Source: Phycisphaeraceae bacterium
Lineage (GTDB): Bacteria > Planctomycetota > Phycisphaerae > Phycisphaerales > UBA1924
DNA length: 64,000 nt
Direction of reading: 5' to 3'
Assembly: GCA_020639235.1 (NCBI GenBank)
Contig: JACKHC010000001.1
Coordinates: 372,001 to 436,000 of the forward strand
Below are positions 17,967 through 26,110 of the stretch, piece by piece. Positions within the stretch are counted from its first letter, which is position 1; the number at the start of each line of letters is the position of its first letter. The position numbers and the translations under genes were made by a program. Under the pieces are notes generated by a model. That model did not search any database and was not told the origin of the DNA. It saw only the letters and a list, made by a program, of their open reading frames with translations.

Positions 17967-18176
17967 ATGAAGAAGAACGTCGGCAGCATGGACACCATCA
18001 TCCGCGTGGTCATCGCCATCGCGCTGGCCGCTGTCGCCTTCATGATGGATGTGGGCCGTACAGGGCAGATCGTCCTGCTGGCGGCGGCGGCGATCGCCCT
18101 GCTTACCGGGATCGTCGGCTTCTGCCCGCTCTACCGCCTGATCGGCGTGCGGACCTGCAAGCTCAAGCAGGGCTGA
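17967..18176 (+). CDS. YgaP-like small membrane protein (DUF2892)
   Basis: 69 residues: a short polar start MKKNVGSMDTIIRVV, two transmembrane helices (about 12-30 and 34-50), a GIVGFCPLYRLIGV motif and a Lys-rich end. The layout and the CPLY motif match the DUF2892/YgaP transmembrane family, sometimes fused to rhodanese domains; here it stands alone. Role unknown. The ATG is preceded by a purine-rich GGAAAGGCG. Confidence 0.85.
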   Translation: MKKNVGSMDTIIRVVIAIALAAVAFMMDVGRTGQIVLLAAAAIALLTGIVGFCPLYRLIGVRTCKLKQG

Positions 18177-18191
18177 TCCGCACGAATCCGG

Positions 18192-18725
18192 TCACCCCGC
18201 CCCGACAGCCCCCGCCAACTCAACCAACCCCCCCTCGCCGATGGACTCGTATTCGAGATCGCCGGGCTCGCCCGTGATGCGCAGGTCGTAGGGGTGGGGC
18301 TGCTCGAACTCGAACCAGCGCGTCCTGGCCTCGTGGTCCGCCGGGGCACGCCCGTGCTCGTCGAGTTCCAGGATGCCGAAGCGCACGATGCCGTCGGGCC
18401 CGGTCGCGCCGATCGGGGAGCCGAGCGAGACGCGGTCGGTGCATCCCGGGATCACATCAAAGGTGTGCTTGCGCGTGAAACCCGAAGCGCCGGAGGGGTC
18501 GGTGGCGTCGATCTTCCCGATCCACGGGAAGATGCGGACGGCCGAGCCCGACTCGTTGCGGACGATCATCGTCGGCGCGATGCCGGGCCACATATTGATC
18601 CTCGGCCCATGGGCGTTGGTCGGATAGTCCGCGCACGCGGTCAGGGATACCGAGGCGGCCCATGCGCCCATCGTGATGAGCACCGCTCCGAAAGCCCGAG
18701 TCGCCCGCCGTGTGTTCTGGCTCAT
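18192..18725 (-). CDS. Putative lipoprotein of unknown function
   Basis: 177 residues with a signal peptide ending in the lipobox-like VSLTACAD (about residues 25-31). The mature part contains NESGSAVRIFPWIGK, a Gly-rich middle and a Glu-rich C-terminus; it may be a beta-sandwich. I do not recognise a family. Its start overlaps the stop of the gene at 18722-18937 by 4 bp (ATGA), so the two form an operon reading leftwards. Confidence 0.65.
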   Translation of the reverse strand: MSQNTRRATRAFGAVLITMGAWAASVSLTACADYPTNAHGPRINMWPGIAPTMIVRNESGSAVRIFPWIGKIDATDPSGASGFTRKHTFDVIPGCTDRVSLGSPIGATGPDGIVRFGILELDEHGRAPADHEARTRWFEFEQPHPYDLRITGEPGDLEYESIGEGGLVELAGAVGAG

Positions 18726-18937
18726 CGCCCCTGGTCTCCTTGCGAGCGGTCGATCTCGACCTCCTCGATCGTGGTCCTGCGGATCGTCACCCGCCCGCTT
18801 TCCGTGTCGCGGGTCTCTTCCTCGACCTCCCGGCGGACGACCTTGCGGTCTTTCTCGACATCCGTGCGGACGCCCTTGGCGATGTGCCCGACGAACTCGC
18901 CGAGCGACCTCATGATGGATTTCTTCGGCTCACCCAT
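18722..18937 (-). CDS. Small charged protein of unknown function
   Basis: About 71 residues from the ATG at 18937 (MGEPKKSIM); a longer version from 18997 is possible but would run into the regulatory palindrome at 19002. The product is very rich in charged residues (VRREVEEETRD, TIRRTTIEEVEID) and probably a beta-hairpin or helical adaptor. No family recognised and no clear ribosome site, so the start is uncertain. It overlaps the downstream lipoprotein gene by 4 bp. Confidence 0.5.
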   Translation of the reverse strand: MGEPKKSIMRSLGEFVGHIAKGVRTDVEKDRKVVRREVEEETRDTESGRVTIRRTTIEEVEIDRSQGDQGR

Positions 18938-19001
18938 GGCGTTGACGCGACTGTATCCGCCCCAGAGCCCAGTTGCCGCGCATCCACGGGGAAACACCTT
19001 A

Positions 19002-19048
19002 CCGACAAATCAGGTTTTCTTTGACAAATCAATTTGTCGGAATACATT
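19002..19048 (+). promoter_or_regulatory. Palindromic operator overlapping a promoter for the ArsR-type regulator
   Basis: The -35 box is TTGACA (19021-19026) and a -10 TACATT lies at 19043-19048 with 16 bp spacing. The palindrome GACAAAT-CA-ATTTGTC (19023-19038) overlaps the spacer. An outer copy CCGACAAAT (19002-19010) is an exact inverted match of ATTTGTCGG (19032-19040) and a direct repeat of GACAAATCA (19004 and 19023). This is the expected shape of an autoregulated ArsR-family operator. The predicted start of transcription falls at or very near the ATG at 19055. Confidence 0.65.
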
Positions 19049-19054
19049 CAGGTG

Positions 19055-19741
19055 ATGGATCAGGGCGGGCCGGCATCTCGGATTCAGGACGCAGGACAAC
19101 AGACGTCCCTTCCGGGGCTGGCCCTGACCAGCGATCCCGCAGCGGCCGCCTCGCTCCTGGACCCGCAGCGCCGCCGGTTGCTCGAAGCCCTCACCGAGCC
19201 CGGTTCGGGCGCATCGGTCGCCCGCCGACTCGGCATGCCGCGCCAGAAGGTGAACTATCACCTGCGCGAAATGGAGAAACTCGGCCTCGTCGAGTTCGTC
19301 GAGGAACGCAAGAAGGGCAACTGCACCGAACGCCTCGTCCGCGCCGTCGCGACGCACTACATTGTCGACCCCGGTGTCCTGGGGGCTCTCGGGGGAGGCG
19401 AGCAGGAGATGACGCCCGACCGGTTCAGCTGGGCGTATCTCGTGGCGGTCGCGGCCCGGACGATCCGTGAACTCGCGGTGCTCTCGCGCCGGGCGCGCCA
19501 GGCGAAGAAGGAGCTCCCGACCTTCACGCTGCACACCGACATCCGCTTCGACAGCGCCAGGGCACTCAACGCCTTCACCGAAGAGCTCTCGCACGAGGTC
19601 GCCCGCCTGACGGTGAAGCATCAGTCCGCTGATGGCGATCAATCTCGCGTATTTCGCTTCGTAGTCGGCGCGTACCCCGCGATCACGAAGCACGAGGACG
19701 ACGACACCGAAGCCATCATCATCCCGGAGAACGAGCCATGA
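19055..19741 (+). CDS. ArsR-type winged-helix transcriptional regulator
   Basis: 228 residues if translation starts at ATG 19055; a TTG at 19034 would sit upstream of the inferred transcription start. Residues about 35-105 form a winged helix: LLDPQRRRLLEAL, SVARRLGMPRQKVNYHLREMEKLGLVEF and a basic wing. The last ~100 residues are an extra helical domain of unknown ligand. No metal-binding cysteines of the classical ArsR sites are visible. The stop overlaps the SRPBCC gene start (ATGA), a common regulator-plus-SRPBCC pairing, and the operator just upstream suggests autorepression. Confidence 0.88.
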   Translation: MDQGGPASRIQDAGQQTSLPGLALTSDPAAAASLLDPQRRRLLEALTEPGSGASVARRLGMPRQKVNYHLREMEKLGLVEFVEERKKGNCTERLVRAVATHYIVDPGVLGALGGGEQEMTPDRFSWAYLVAVAARTIRELAVLSRRARQAKKELPTFTLHTDIRFDSARALNAFTEELSHEVARLTVKHQSADGDQSRVFRFVVGAYPAITKHEDDDTEAIIIPENEP

Positions 19742-20583
19742 CCACGACGGGCAAGCAACGCGCCCCGATCGAGACGACGATGACCATCCACGCGCCCGTG
19801 GACGCGGTCTGGGAAGCGTTATGCACGGGCGAGGGGCTCGCGTCGTGGTTCCCGCTCGAAGCACGAGTCAAGCCCGGCGTAGGCGGCACGGTGTTCACCT
19901 CGTGGCGCAACGAGTTCGTGTTCGACATGCCGATCATGGCGTGGGAGCCCAACAAGCATGTGCGCTGGCAATGGGGTGCGCACGAGGGCGACGCCCCCGC
20001 GCCTTCGGTCGTCGATTTCTATCTGGAGTCCAAGGGCGGCGATACCATCCTGCGTATGGTGCACCACGGCTTCTCCGCCGACGCCGACTGGGACGAGATG
20101 TACAACGGGACGGTTCGCGGATGGGACTTTGAGCTCAACTCGCTCAAGACTTATCTCGACTACCACCGAGGCCAGCCGCGCCATGTCGCGCATGTGCGCT
20201 CGCCGATCAAGAGTCTGGCCTACGCCGAGGCGTTTGAACGCCTCCTCGCGCCGGGTGCTCTGGTTTCGCAGGGCTCGTTCAAGGGGCTAACGGTGGGCGA
20301 CCGGTTCGATGTCACGCTCACGGGCGGGCAGCGATTGCGCGGCCGGGTCCGCGCGCACCAGCCGGATCAGTACCTGTGCTTCGAGATCGACAATCTCGAT
20401 CAAGCGATCATGCGGATCGACATCGAGTCGTGCGACCCGGGCAAGGGCCCGTTGGTGTGGCTGTGGCTCAGCGCCTGGGGCAACTACGCGAAAGAGGCCG
20501 AAGCGCTGAACAAGGCCTGGCTCGGCGTGATGAACAAGTGCTTCGGCGAGGCGCTACCGATCGGCGCGGAATACGCCGGGTAG
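19738..20583 (+). CDS. SRPBCC/AHSA1 domain protein
   Basis: 281 residues. The first half (about 10-145) shows the AHSA1-type helix-grip fold: TIHAPVDAVWEALC, GLASWFPLEARV, and WEPNKHVRWQW. The second half (about 160-281) also reads as a divergent SRPBCC unit (SPIKSLAYAEAFERL, LCFEIDNLDQAIM, AWGNYAKEAEALN), so the protein may be a tandem fusion. These domains bind hydrophobic ligands. It is translationally coupled to the ArsR-type regulator and ends 3 bp from the 3' end of nuoE. Confidence 0.85.
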   Translation: MTTTGKQRAPIETTMTIHAPVDAVWEALCTGEGLASWFPLEARVKPGVGGTVFTSWRNEFVFDMPIMAWEPNKHVRWQWGAHEGDAPAPSVVDFYLESKGGDTILRMVHHGFSADADWDEMYNGTVRGWDFELNSLKTYLDYHRGQPRHVAHVRSPIKSLAYAEAFERLLAPGALVSQGSFKGLTVGDRFDVTLTGGQRLRGRVRAHQPDQYLCFEIDNLDQAIMRIDIESCDPGKGPLVWLWLSAWGNYAKEAEALNKAWLGVMNKCFGEALPIGAEYAG

Positions 20584-20586
20584 CGA

Positions 20587-21129
20587 CTAGTGATGACCCG
20601 AGTGCTTGGACGCGTCGTCGATGAGTCTGGCGACCTGTTCCGGCTTAATGAACTCGTGGAGCGTGTGATCGACGAGGGCCGCCGGTGCGCCGCCGCACGC
20701 GCCGAGGCATTCGAGTTCGATGAGTGTGAACTTGCCGTCCTCGGTGGTCTCTCCGACATCGATGCCGAGCTTCTTCTTGCACGCCTCGGTGACTTCCTTC
20801 TGCCCGCAGAACTCGCAGGCGATAGATCGGCACACCGCGATGACGTGCTCGCCCTTGCGCTTGAGCCAGAACTCCTCGTAGAAGCTCGCCGTGTCCAGGA
20901 CATCCGCGGGCTTGAGTTCGAGGAACTCGGCGACCTCCATCAGCGCCTGGTGCGGGAGCCATCCGGCGGACTCCTGCACCGCGTGGAGCGCGGGGATCAG
21001 CGCGCCGTGCTTCGTTTCGTAGCGCGGCAGATACACCTCGGTGATCTTCTTCTTGACCTCGTCTGTCAGGTACGGCTGGGAGCGCCTTTCGACCTCTAAC
21101 GATCCCGACTTCTTTGTGATCCACGCCAT
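20587..21129 (-). CDS. nuoE: NADH-quinone oxidoreductase subunit E
   Basis: 180 residues with an AGGAG ribosome site 8 nt before the ATG. The thioredoxin-like [2Fe-2S] domain has its four ligands as CRSIAC (C-x4-C) and CLGAC (C-x3-C). The N-terminal helical part with HGALIPALHAVQESAGWLPHQAL and VLDTASFYEEF is typical. It forms the NADH dehydrogenase module with NuoF and NuoG. It is separated from nuoF by six other genes, an unusual arrangement. Confidence 0.94.
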   Translation of the reverse strand: MAWITKKSGSLEVERRSQPYLTDEVKKKITEVYLPRYETKHGALIPALHAVQESAGWLPHQALMEVAEFLELKPADVLDTASFYEEFWLKRKGEHVIAVCRSIACEFCGQKEVTEACKKKLGIDVGETTEDGKFTLIELECLGACGGAPAALVDHTLHEFIKPEQVARLIDDASKHSGHH

Positions 21130-21236
21130 CCGATCGCTCCTGCAGACGAGTCCTTCAGGGCCGAACGCCCCGGTAATGTCATCTTATGGCATGGTCGCGG
21201 GGCGCGTCATCCCTCCCGCCACCCGCCGCTCCCCCC

Positions 21237-21926
21237 TCAACCGTTGGGGATCTCGCCGGGCGAGAAGGGTTTGGCGTCGAAGTCCTTGTTGGCGCGCCAC
21301 GGTTTGTCGGGCCCGACGCGCTGGATGCTCCCGCCAGGCCGGATCGAGCCGACATCCTCCTTGTGCGCGACATCCGTCGGCGGCGCCGGATCGCACTTGC
21401 CCCAGACGACGCAATCGATCCGCGTACCGTCGGGCGCCGTCAGCAGGATGAAGTCCCCGCCGTTCTTGAGCGCGACATTCTGCGCGCTCACATCCATCGT
21501 GAACACGAGGGCGTCGTTGAACGATCCGTTCGGTCCTTCGGGTGCGGCGTCGGCGTTGCCCACTTCTCCGGGGATCGAGGCGTTGTACCCGTTGAACACG
21601 ACCGCTACGCCGCCCGGGGGCAGTTCGATCTCGGGGAAGATGAACCTGATGCCGTAGCGACCCTCGGCGTCGAAGGTGCTGAGGCGGCTCGACAGGCGGT
21701 ACCCCTTGAGGTTGATCGTCTTCTTCGTGGTGTTGGCGATCTCGATGAACTCATCGCCCGTGGAGTCGCGTTTGCCGTCGTGGTTGGCGTCGCCCTCGTC
21801 GCCCGTGGGCACATGGAACAACACTTCGGTGATCGCCGGATGCGCGGGCTCGTCCTTGTCCGCGGCGAGCGCGGACATGCCAAGCAATGCGGTTCCGATC
21901 GGCACCATCAGGATGCGGGCGTTCAT
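21237..21926 (-). CDS. Secreted lamin-tail domain protein
   Basis: 229 residues from ATG 21926 with AAAGGAG 8 nt upstream; the frame extends to 22166 but the longer form overlaps another gene. A signal peptide (about 1-21) is followed by an LTD (lamin-tail) fold with ITEVLFH, DEFIEIANTT, GYRLSSRLS and ALKNGGDFILL. Secreted LTD proteins are common in planctomycetes and are thought to act as surface modules; the role here is unknown. It overlaps the upstream zinc-ribbon gene by 4 bp. Confidence 0.8.
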   Translation of the reverse strand: MNARILMVPIGTALLGMSALAADKDEPAHPAITEVLFHVPTGDEGDANHDGKRDSTGDEFIEIANTTKKTINLKGYRLSSRLSTFDAEGRYGIRFIFPEIELPPGGVAVVFNGYNASIPGEVGNADAAPEGPNGSFNDALVFTMDVSAQNVALKNGGDFILLTAPDGTRIDCVVWGKCDPAPPTDVAHKEDVGSIRPGGSIQRVGPDKPWRANKDFDAKPFSPGEIPNG

Positions 21927-22708
21927 GTTCCGAGCTCCTTTGCATAGAGGTATTGATCGACGCCGAACGCGATGCAGAACAAAACAAGAGCGGTGAGGTT
22001 CGCCCACGCGAGTGTGCGCATGAACAGGTCGCGCCCCTCCGAGAGCGTGTAGAACATCGCCATCAGGGCCGAGATCGGGAGAAACACGATCGACAGCACC
22101 GTGAGGCGCAGGCGCGCCGCCTTGCTCCGCGTCATCACACACCTGCCGAGCAGCACATACGCCCACAGGATGATCGAACTTACCAGCACCATCGCGCCGC
22201 CCATCGGGATCATGTAGAACTTGCGAACGAGGAAGGCGTCAACGAGCGGGAGCACGCCGAACAAGACGATGTAGAGAATCCCGAGGCGGAACACCGGCTT
22301 GGCGCTGAGCAGGAACGAGGGCACGTGCACGCCCACATCCGCCAGCGACTCGATCACGCCCGGCATCCGCAACCGGTGCTCGCGCACATCGAACCCACAC
22401 ACGCGGCAGACCGGCGACTCGCTCGCCATGTCCTGCTTGCACTTGGGGCAGATCATCAGGCGGTCGGGCGAGGTCGTCTGCGTGATGAGGTCGTCGAGCA
22501 GCTCGAAATCGGCCGTGGAGTCCATCCCGACCGTGTCGTCCGCTGACTGCGCCGCCAGTTGCGCGCGGCGCTTCTGGATCTTGATGTGGCGCAGGCGGTC
22601 GGCGCACGCGAGGCAGACATACCGCCCCTGCACATCCTTCATGCGCGCTGCGTCGCTCACATCCACGCCGCACGCGGCACACACTTTCTGGTCGGTCACT
22701 TCGTCCAC
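21923..22708 (-). CDS. Zinc-ribbon membrane protein with two N-terminal ribbons
   Basis: 261 residues starting at a GTG. It has CAACGVDV plus CLAC (residues about 10-35) and CPKCKQDM plus CRVCGFDV (about 88-107), then a membrane domain of four to five helices (about 140-255). The N-terminal ribbon matches the one at 23333 (CAACGxDV...MKDxxGRYxCxxC). Part of a tandem run of zinc-ribbon proteins; function unknown. The last bases overlap the lamin-tail gene (ATGA). Confidence 0.75.
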   Translation of the reverse strand: MDEVTDQKVCAACGVDVSDAARMKDVQGRYVCLACADRLRHIKIQKRRAQLAAQSADDTVGMDSTADFELLDDLITQTTSPDRLMICPKCKQDMASESPVCRVCGFDVREHRLRMPGVIESLADVGVHVPSFLLSAKPVFRLGILYIVLFGVLPLVDAFLVRKFYMIPMGGAMVLVSSIILWAYVLLGRCVMTRSKAARLRLTVLSIVFLPISALMAMFYTLSEGRDLFMRTLAWANLTALVLFCIAFGVDQYLYAKELGT

Positions 22709-22766
22709 GGTCCCACCAATCGGGAAACCAATATAGCCGCCCGTGATTGCGGCCCTGTCGGTGTGC

Positions 22767-23336
22767 TCATCGCACCATCCACGCGACGAAATCCGCGATC
22801 AGCACCCCCGCCAGCGCCACGAAGCACACCGCGTTCGCCCAGTTGAGCGCCCGCCACGCGGGCTCGGCGAGCGTACGCGCCAGGTACACCATTGCGACGA
22901 CGGATGTGATGGGCAACGCGAAGAACGAGAGCACGAACACCAGCCCGCCTCCCGTTGAACTGCCGGTGTCGCCGGCGATCTCGGTCGCCGCGATGACCCA
23001 TGACATCAGCGCCACAAGCACCACGACGCCCAGCGCCACCCAGTACACAATGCCCGTTTGAACAAAAAACCGATCAACGATCGGAACAGCGCCCAACAAC
23101 ATCACATACAGCGCGCCCCAGACCCACAGCCACTTCTTCTGCTGCGCCCACTCTGGGATGTCGATGCCGTCGAGAATCCAACGGATCACACGCGGGCGCG
23201 GATCGGGAGCCAGCGCGATGCGCAGGTCCTGCATGCATGTGGGGCAGGTCGGCGCACCCTCTTCGACCTCCGCCCCGCACGCCGGGCATTCGACGGTGTC
23301 GAGGAGGGAGTCGAATGTGTGGTCGTCACCGGTCAT
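22767..23336 (-). CDS. Zinc-ribbon membrane protein
   Basis: 189 residues. The N-terminus has CPACGAEVEEG and CPTCMQDL (about 17-39), then a charged linker and about four membrane helices (70-188). The C-terminal half matches its neighbour at 21923 in pattern (YVMLLGAVPIVDRFFV against YIVLFGVLPLVDAFLV), so they are likely paralogues. Its ATG overlaps the stop of the upstream gene (ATGA). Confidence 0.72.
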   Translation of the reverse strand: MTGDDHTFDSLLDTVECPACGAEVEEGAPTCPTCMQDLRIALAPDPRPRVIRWILDGIDIPEWAQQKKWLWVWGALYVMLLGAVPIVDRFFVQTGIVYWVALGVVVLVALMSWVIAATEIAGDTGSSTGGGLVFVLSFFALPITSVVAMVYLARTLAEPAWRALNWANAVCFVALAGVLIADFVAWMVR

Positions 23337-24187
23337 TGCGATCTTGGAGTGCGATCGATTCCGGGCAGCGTTGGCTTATCGATATTGATGATCTTCTCGA
23401 TGGCGCCGCTGCCGCCAAGGATGAAGTTCATGCAGATGCCGATCAGGACGGCGACCGCGAGCCCGCGGATCAGTTTGTTCGCGCCCTCCTTACTGAACCA
23501 CAAGAGCGCAGCGGCCTGGCCGATGAAGTTGAAGATGAAAGTGAGGATCAGCACCAGGACCGACTTGCCCGTGCTGTCCGATCGCCGGAAATAACCGATG
23601 ATCCAGAAGATCCAGAAGACAAATCCCGCAACTCCATTGGCGAATCCAGCGATGAAAACGAGGTCCGGGTCCTCTTGATCGATCGCCATCCAGACCGGCA
23701 TCGCGACCGCGATACCGAGCCACGCGAGCACAACCGCGGTGGCGGCGAGCGCGCTGTTGAGAATCGGAAGATCGGAGCCACCCCCACCACCGCCGCTCCC
23801 CCTCACTTTGGCGGCTTTGGCCGTGCCGAACTTCGTTTGGAGTTGCGACTGTGTGCGCGCGTCGTACCCGCAGTTCAGGCAGATGATCGCGCCGGGCTGG
23901 GCGAATGAGCCGCACGACGGGCACTGATTCTTGGCGGCTTCCTTGGCCTGGCGCATGTACTCACGCAGGTCCGCGCCCTGGTCGCCCCCCCCGCTTTCTC
24001 CCACGCTCGCCCCCGCACTCGCCGCCGTCGTAGCGGCGGCACCGCCGCCACCTCCCCGCTTCTTGGCCTTGAGTTTAGCGATGCACGGCGCGCAGATGTA
24101 CCGGCCCTTGGCGTCCTTCATCCGCTCGGTGTGGGTCACATCCGCGCCGCACGCGGCGCACTTCTTGGGCTGTTCACTCGGGCTCAT
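23333..24187 (-). CDS. Zinc-ribbon membrane protein with Gly-rich linkers
   Basis: 284 residues. The N-terminal ribbon CAACGADV...CAPC is followed by a Gly/Ala low-complexity linker (about 45-75), a second ribbon CPSCGSFAQ...CLNCGYDAR (about 89-107), another Gly linker, and about five membrane helices to the C-terminus. It is the first gene of the three-gene run of such proteins. The repeated plan (ribbon, linker, membrane) suggests binding of a partner at the membrane face; no function is known. Confidence 0.72.
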   Translation of the reverse strand: MSPSEQPKKCAACGADVTHTERMKDAKGRYICAPCIAKLKAKKRGGGGGAAATTAASAGASVGESGGGDQGADLREYMRQAKEAAKNQCPSCGSFAQPGAIICLNCGYDARTQSQLQTKFGTAKAAKVRGSGGGGGGSDLPILNSALAATAVVLAWLGIAVAMPVWMAIDQEDPDLVFIAGFANGVAGFVFWIFWIIGYFRRSDSTGKSVLVLILTFIFNFIGQAAALLWFSKEGANKLIRGLAVAVLIGICMNFILGGSGAIEKIINIDKPTLPGIDRTPRSQ

Positions 24188-24245
24188 GCGCGGTCACCAC
24201 CTCGGGCGACCAATGTAGCGGACGGGCCTTGAGTCAGGTCATGAG

Positions 24246-24578
24246 TCAGGCCTTGGCGCCGGTCCGCGCCCCGGCGATGGTCGATCGGACGACCCGCTCC
24301 ACATCCTCGGCGCTCAGTTTCCCCGACGCGATCGCGCTGGCGAGCGATGCCTCAACATTCGGAGCCAGCCCGAGAAGGACCGCGGCGTCCTCCGGGGCGA
24401 TGGTGCCCTCTGCGACGTACGCCGCGATCTCGCGGCGGGTCCGCTCCCGCTGGCGCGTCTGCGACATGGTCTGGAGGACATATAGCCCGTACCCGATGAT
24501 CACCACCGCCGCCGTGAGCCCGAAGATGATCGCCAGCGCCTCGGTATCAGCGGCGAGCAACGCGGGGATGTTCTGCAT
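24246..24578 (-). CDS. Small single-pass membrane protein with SHOCT-like tail
   Basis: 110 residues with GGAGG 7 nt upstream of the ATG. One membrane helix (about 14-35) is followed by a basic QRERTRREIAAYV segment and an acidic, helical tail with two short units, EGTIAPEDAAVLLG and SGKLSAEDVERVV, resembling SHOCT-type oligomerisation helices. Function unknown; it may serve the envelope. Confidence 0.6.
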   Translation of the reverse strand: MQNIPALLAADTEALAIIFGLTAAVVIIGYGLYVLQTMSQTRQRERTRREIAAYVAEGTIAPEDAAVLLGLAPNVEASLASAIASGKLSAEDVERVVRSTIAGARTGAKA

Positions 24579-24649
24579 GGGGCACCTCCATGGGAGTTGC
24601 TTCCGATCCGTACCCCGGATATTTCACGCCCACGGGGGAGCGGGAAGGG

Positions 24650-25957
24650 TTATCGGTCCAACTCACCCGCGATGACATTGAGCGACCCAAGGATCGCCAC
24701 CACATCCGCCAGCATGTGGCCTTCGGTGAGCTTGGCCATCACCTGGTAGTTGATGAAGCTGGGCGGCCTCGTTCGGGCCCGCCACGGGAGTTTCCCGCCG
24801 TCGCCCACGACGTAGTACCCGAGTTCGCCGTTGCCCGTCTCGTTGGCCCCGTACACCTCGGCGATGGGCGCCTTCCACCCGCGATTGTCCATGATGAGTT
24901 CGAAGTGCTGAATGAGCCCCTCGATCGAGCCGTAGACATCCTGCTTCCGCGGCTTGACGACCTTGGAGTCGGCGAAGGCGTCCAGCGGCATGCCCTTGAT
25001 CCACGACCAGATCTCGTCGGTGAGCAGCTGATTCACGATCCCGATCGACTGGCGCATCTCCTCGATGCGCACCTGGAACCGCGCGTACACATCGCCATCG
25101 GCGTGCACCGGCACCTTGAACTCGACCGGCTTTCGCCCCTGCCCGTCCCAGTTGTCGGCGTAGCACAGGTACGGCTCGTCCTTGCGCACATCGCGCACCA
25201 CGCCCGAGGCCCGCGCGATCGGGCCAGAGAGCGACCACGCGACCGCGTCGTCCCGGTCGATCACGCCGATGCCCACGGTGCGGTCGATAAAGATGCGATT
25301 CCGCAGCACCAGATTCTCGAGGTCCTGAATCGCCCGGGGCACTTCCTTGTTCACGATGTTCGAGACCATCGTGCGGAAGGTCTCGTCGTCGGGCAGTTCG
25401 CGCATCGCGCCGCCGACGCGCGTCCAGTCCGGGTGGAACCGCTGACCCGCGATGTAATCACAAAGGTCGTAGATCTTCTCGCGGACATTGAACGCGTAGA
25501 GGAAGCCCGTGAATGCGCCGAGGTCCAGCGCCGCCGCGCCCACGCACAACAGGTGATCCTGAATCCGTGAGACCTCCGCCATGATCGTGCGAAGAACTTT
25601 GCATCGGGGCGTGATCTCGACGCCGAACAGTTTCTCGACCGTGTGGTGCCAGCAGATGTCGTTGGCGATGGGCGAGAGGTAGTTCATCCGCGACACGATC
25701 GTCACGTACTGGTTGTAGTCCAGCGCCTCGCCGAGCTTCTCGAAGCCCGAGTGCAGGTAGCCGATGTGGGGCGTGCATCGCGCGATGCGCTCGCCGTCGA
25801 GTTCCAGCACGAGGCGGAGCGTGGTGTGCGTCGCGGGGTGCTGCGGCCCGAAGTTGAGCGTCCACCGATCGCCCGTGTCGAGGTGGTCCTTGAGGTACTC
25901 GGTGTTCTCGATATCGACACCGAATCCCTGGTCCGCGGGCTTGAGTGTGTAGGGCAT
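24650..25957 (-). CDS. nuoD: NADH-quinone oxidoreductase subunit D
   Basis: 435 residues from ATG 25957 (MPYTLKPADQG); a TTG at 25990 is weaker. The 49-kDa signature LNFGPQHPATHTTLRLVL is near residue 33, with later HIGYLHSGFEKL, YLSPIANDICW and RPPSFINYQVM. The C-terminal VVAILGSLNVIAGELDR matches the family end. NuoD binds the quinone headgroup at the matrix arm. It is not next to nuoC, nuoB or nuoH, which are absent from this window. Confidence 0.95.
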   Translation of the reverse strand: MPYTLKPADQGFGVDIENTEYLKDHLDTGDRWTLNFGPQHPATHTTLRLVLELDGERIARCTPHIGYLHSGFEKLGEALDYNQYVTIVSRMNYLSPIANDICWHHTVEKLFGVEITPRCKVLRTIMAEVSRIQDHLLCVGAAALDLGAFTGFLYAFNVREKIYDLCDYIAGQRFHPDWTRVGGAMRELPDDETFRTMVSNIVNKEVPRAIQDLENLVLRNRIFIDRTVGIGVIDRDDAVAWSLSGPIARASGVVRDVRKDEPYLCYADNWDGQGRKPVEFKVPVHADGDVYARFQVRIEEMRQSIGIVNQLLTDEIWSWIKGMPLDAFADSKVVKPRKQDVYGSIEGLIQHFELIMDNRGWKAPIAEVYGANETGNGELGYYVVGDGGKLPWRARTRPPSFINYQVMAKLTEGHMLADVVAILGSLNVIAGELDR

Positions 25958-26110
25958 GAGGGGGGTGACTCCCAAACGAGTGGCAAACAACCGTGGCCTC
26001 GCCGCGCCGGGCGGGTCGGGATGTGCAGTATAGAGGCCCGATCTCCGCCCGAAACCTCGACTCGGCTTCCCCCAACAACATGATGGAAGCAGACCCGCCG
26101 GAGGCCCGCC

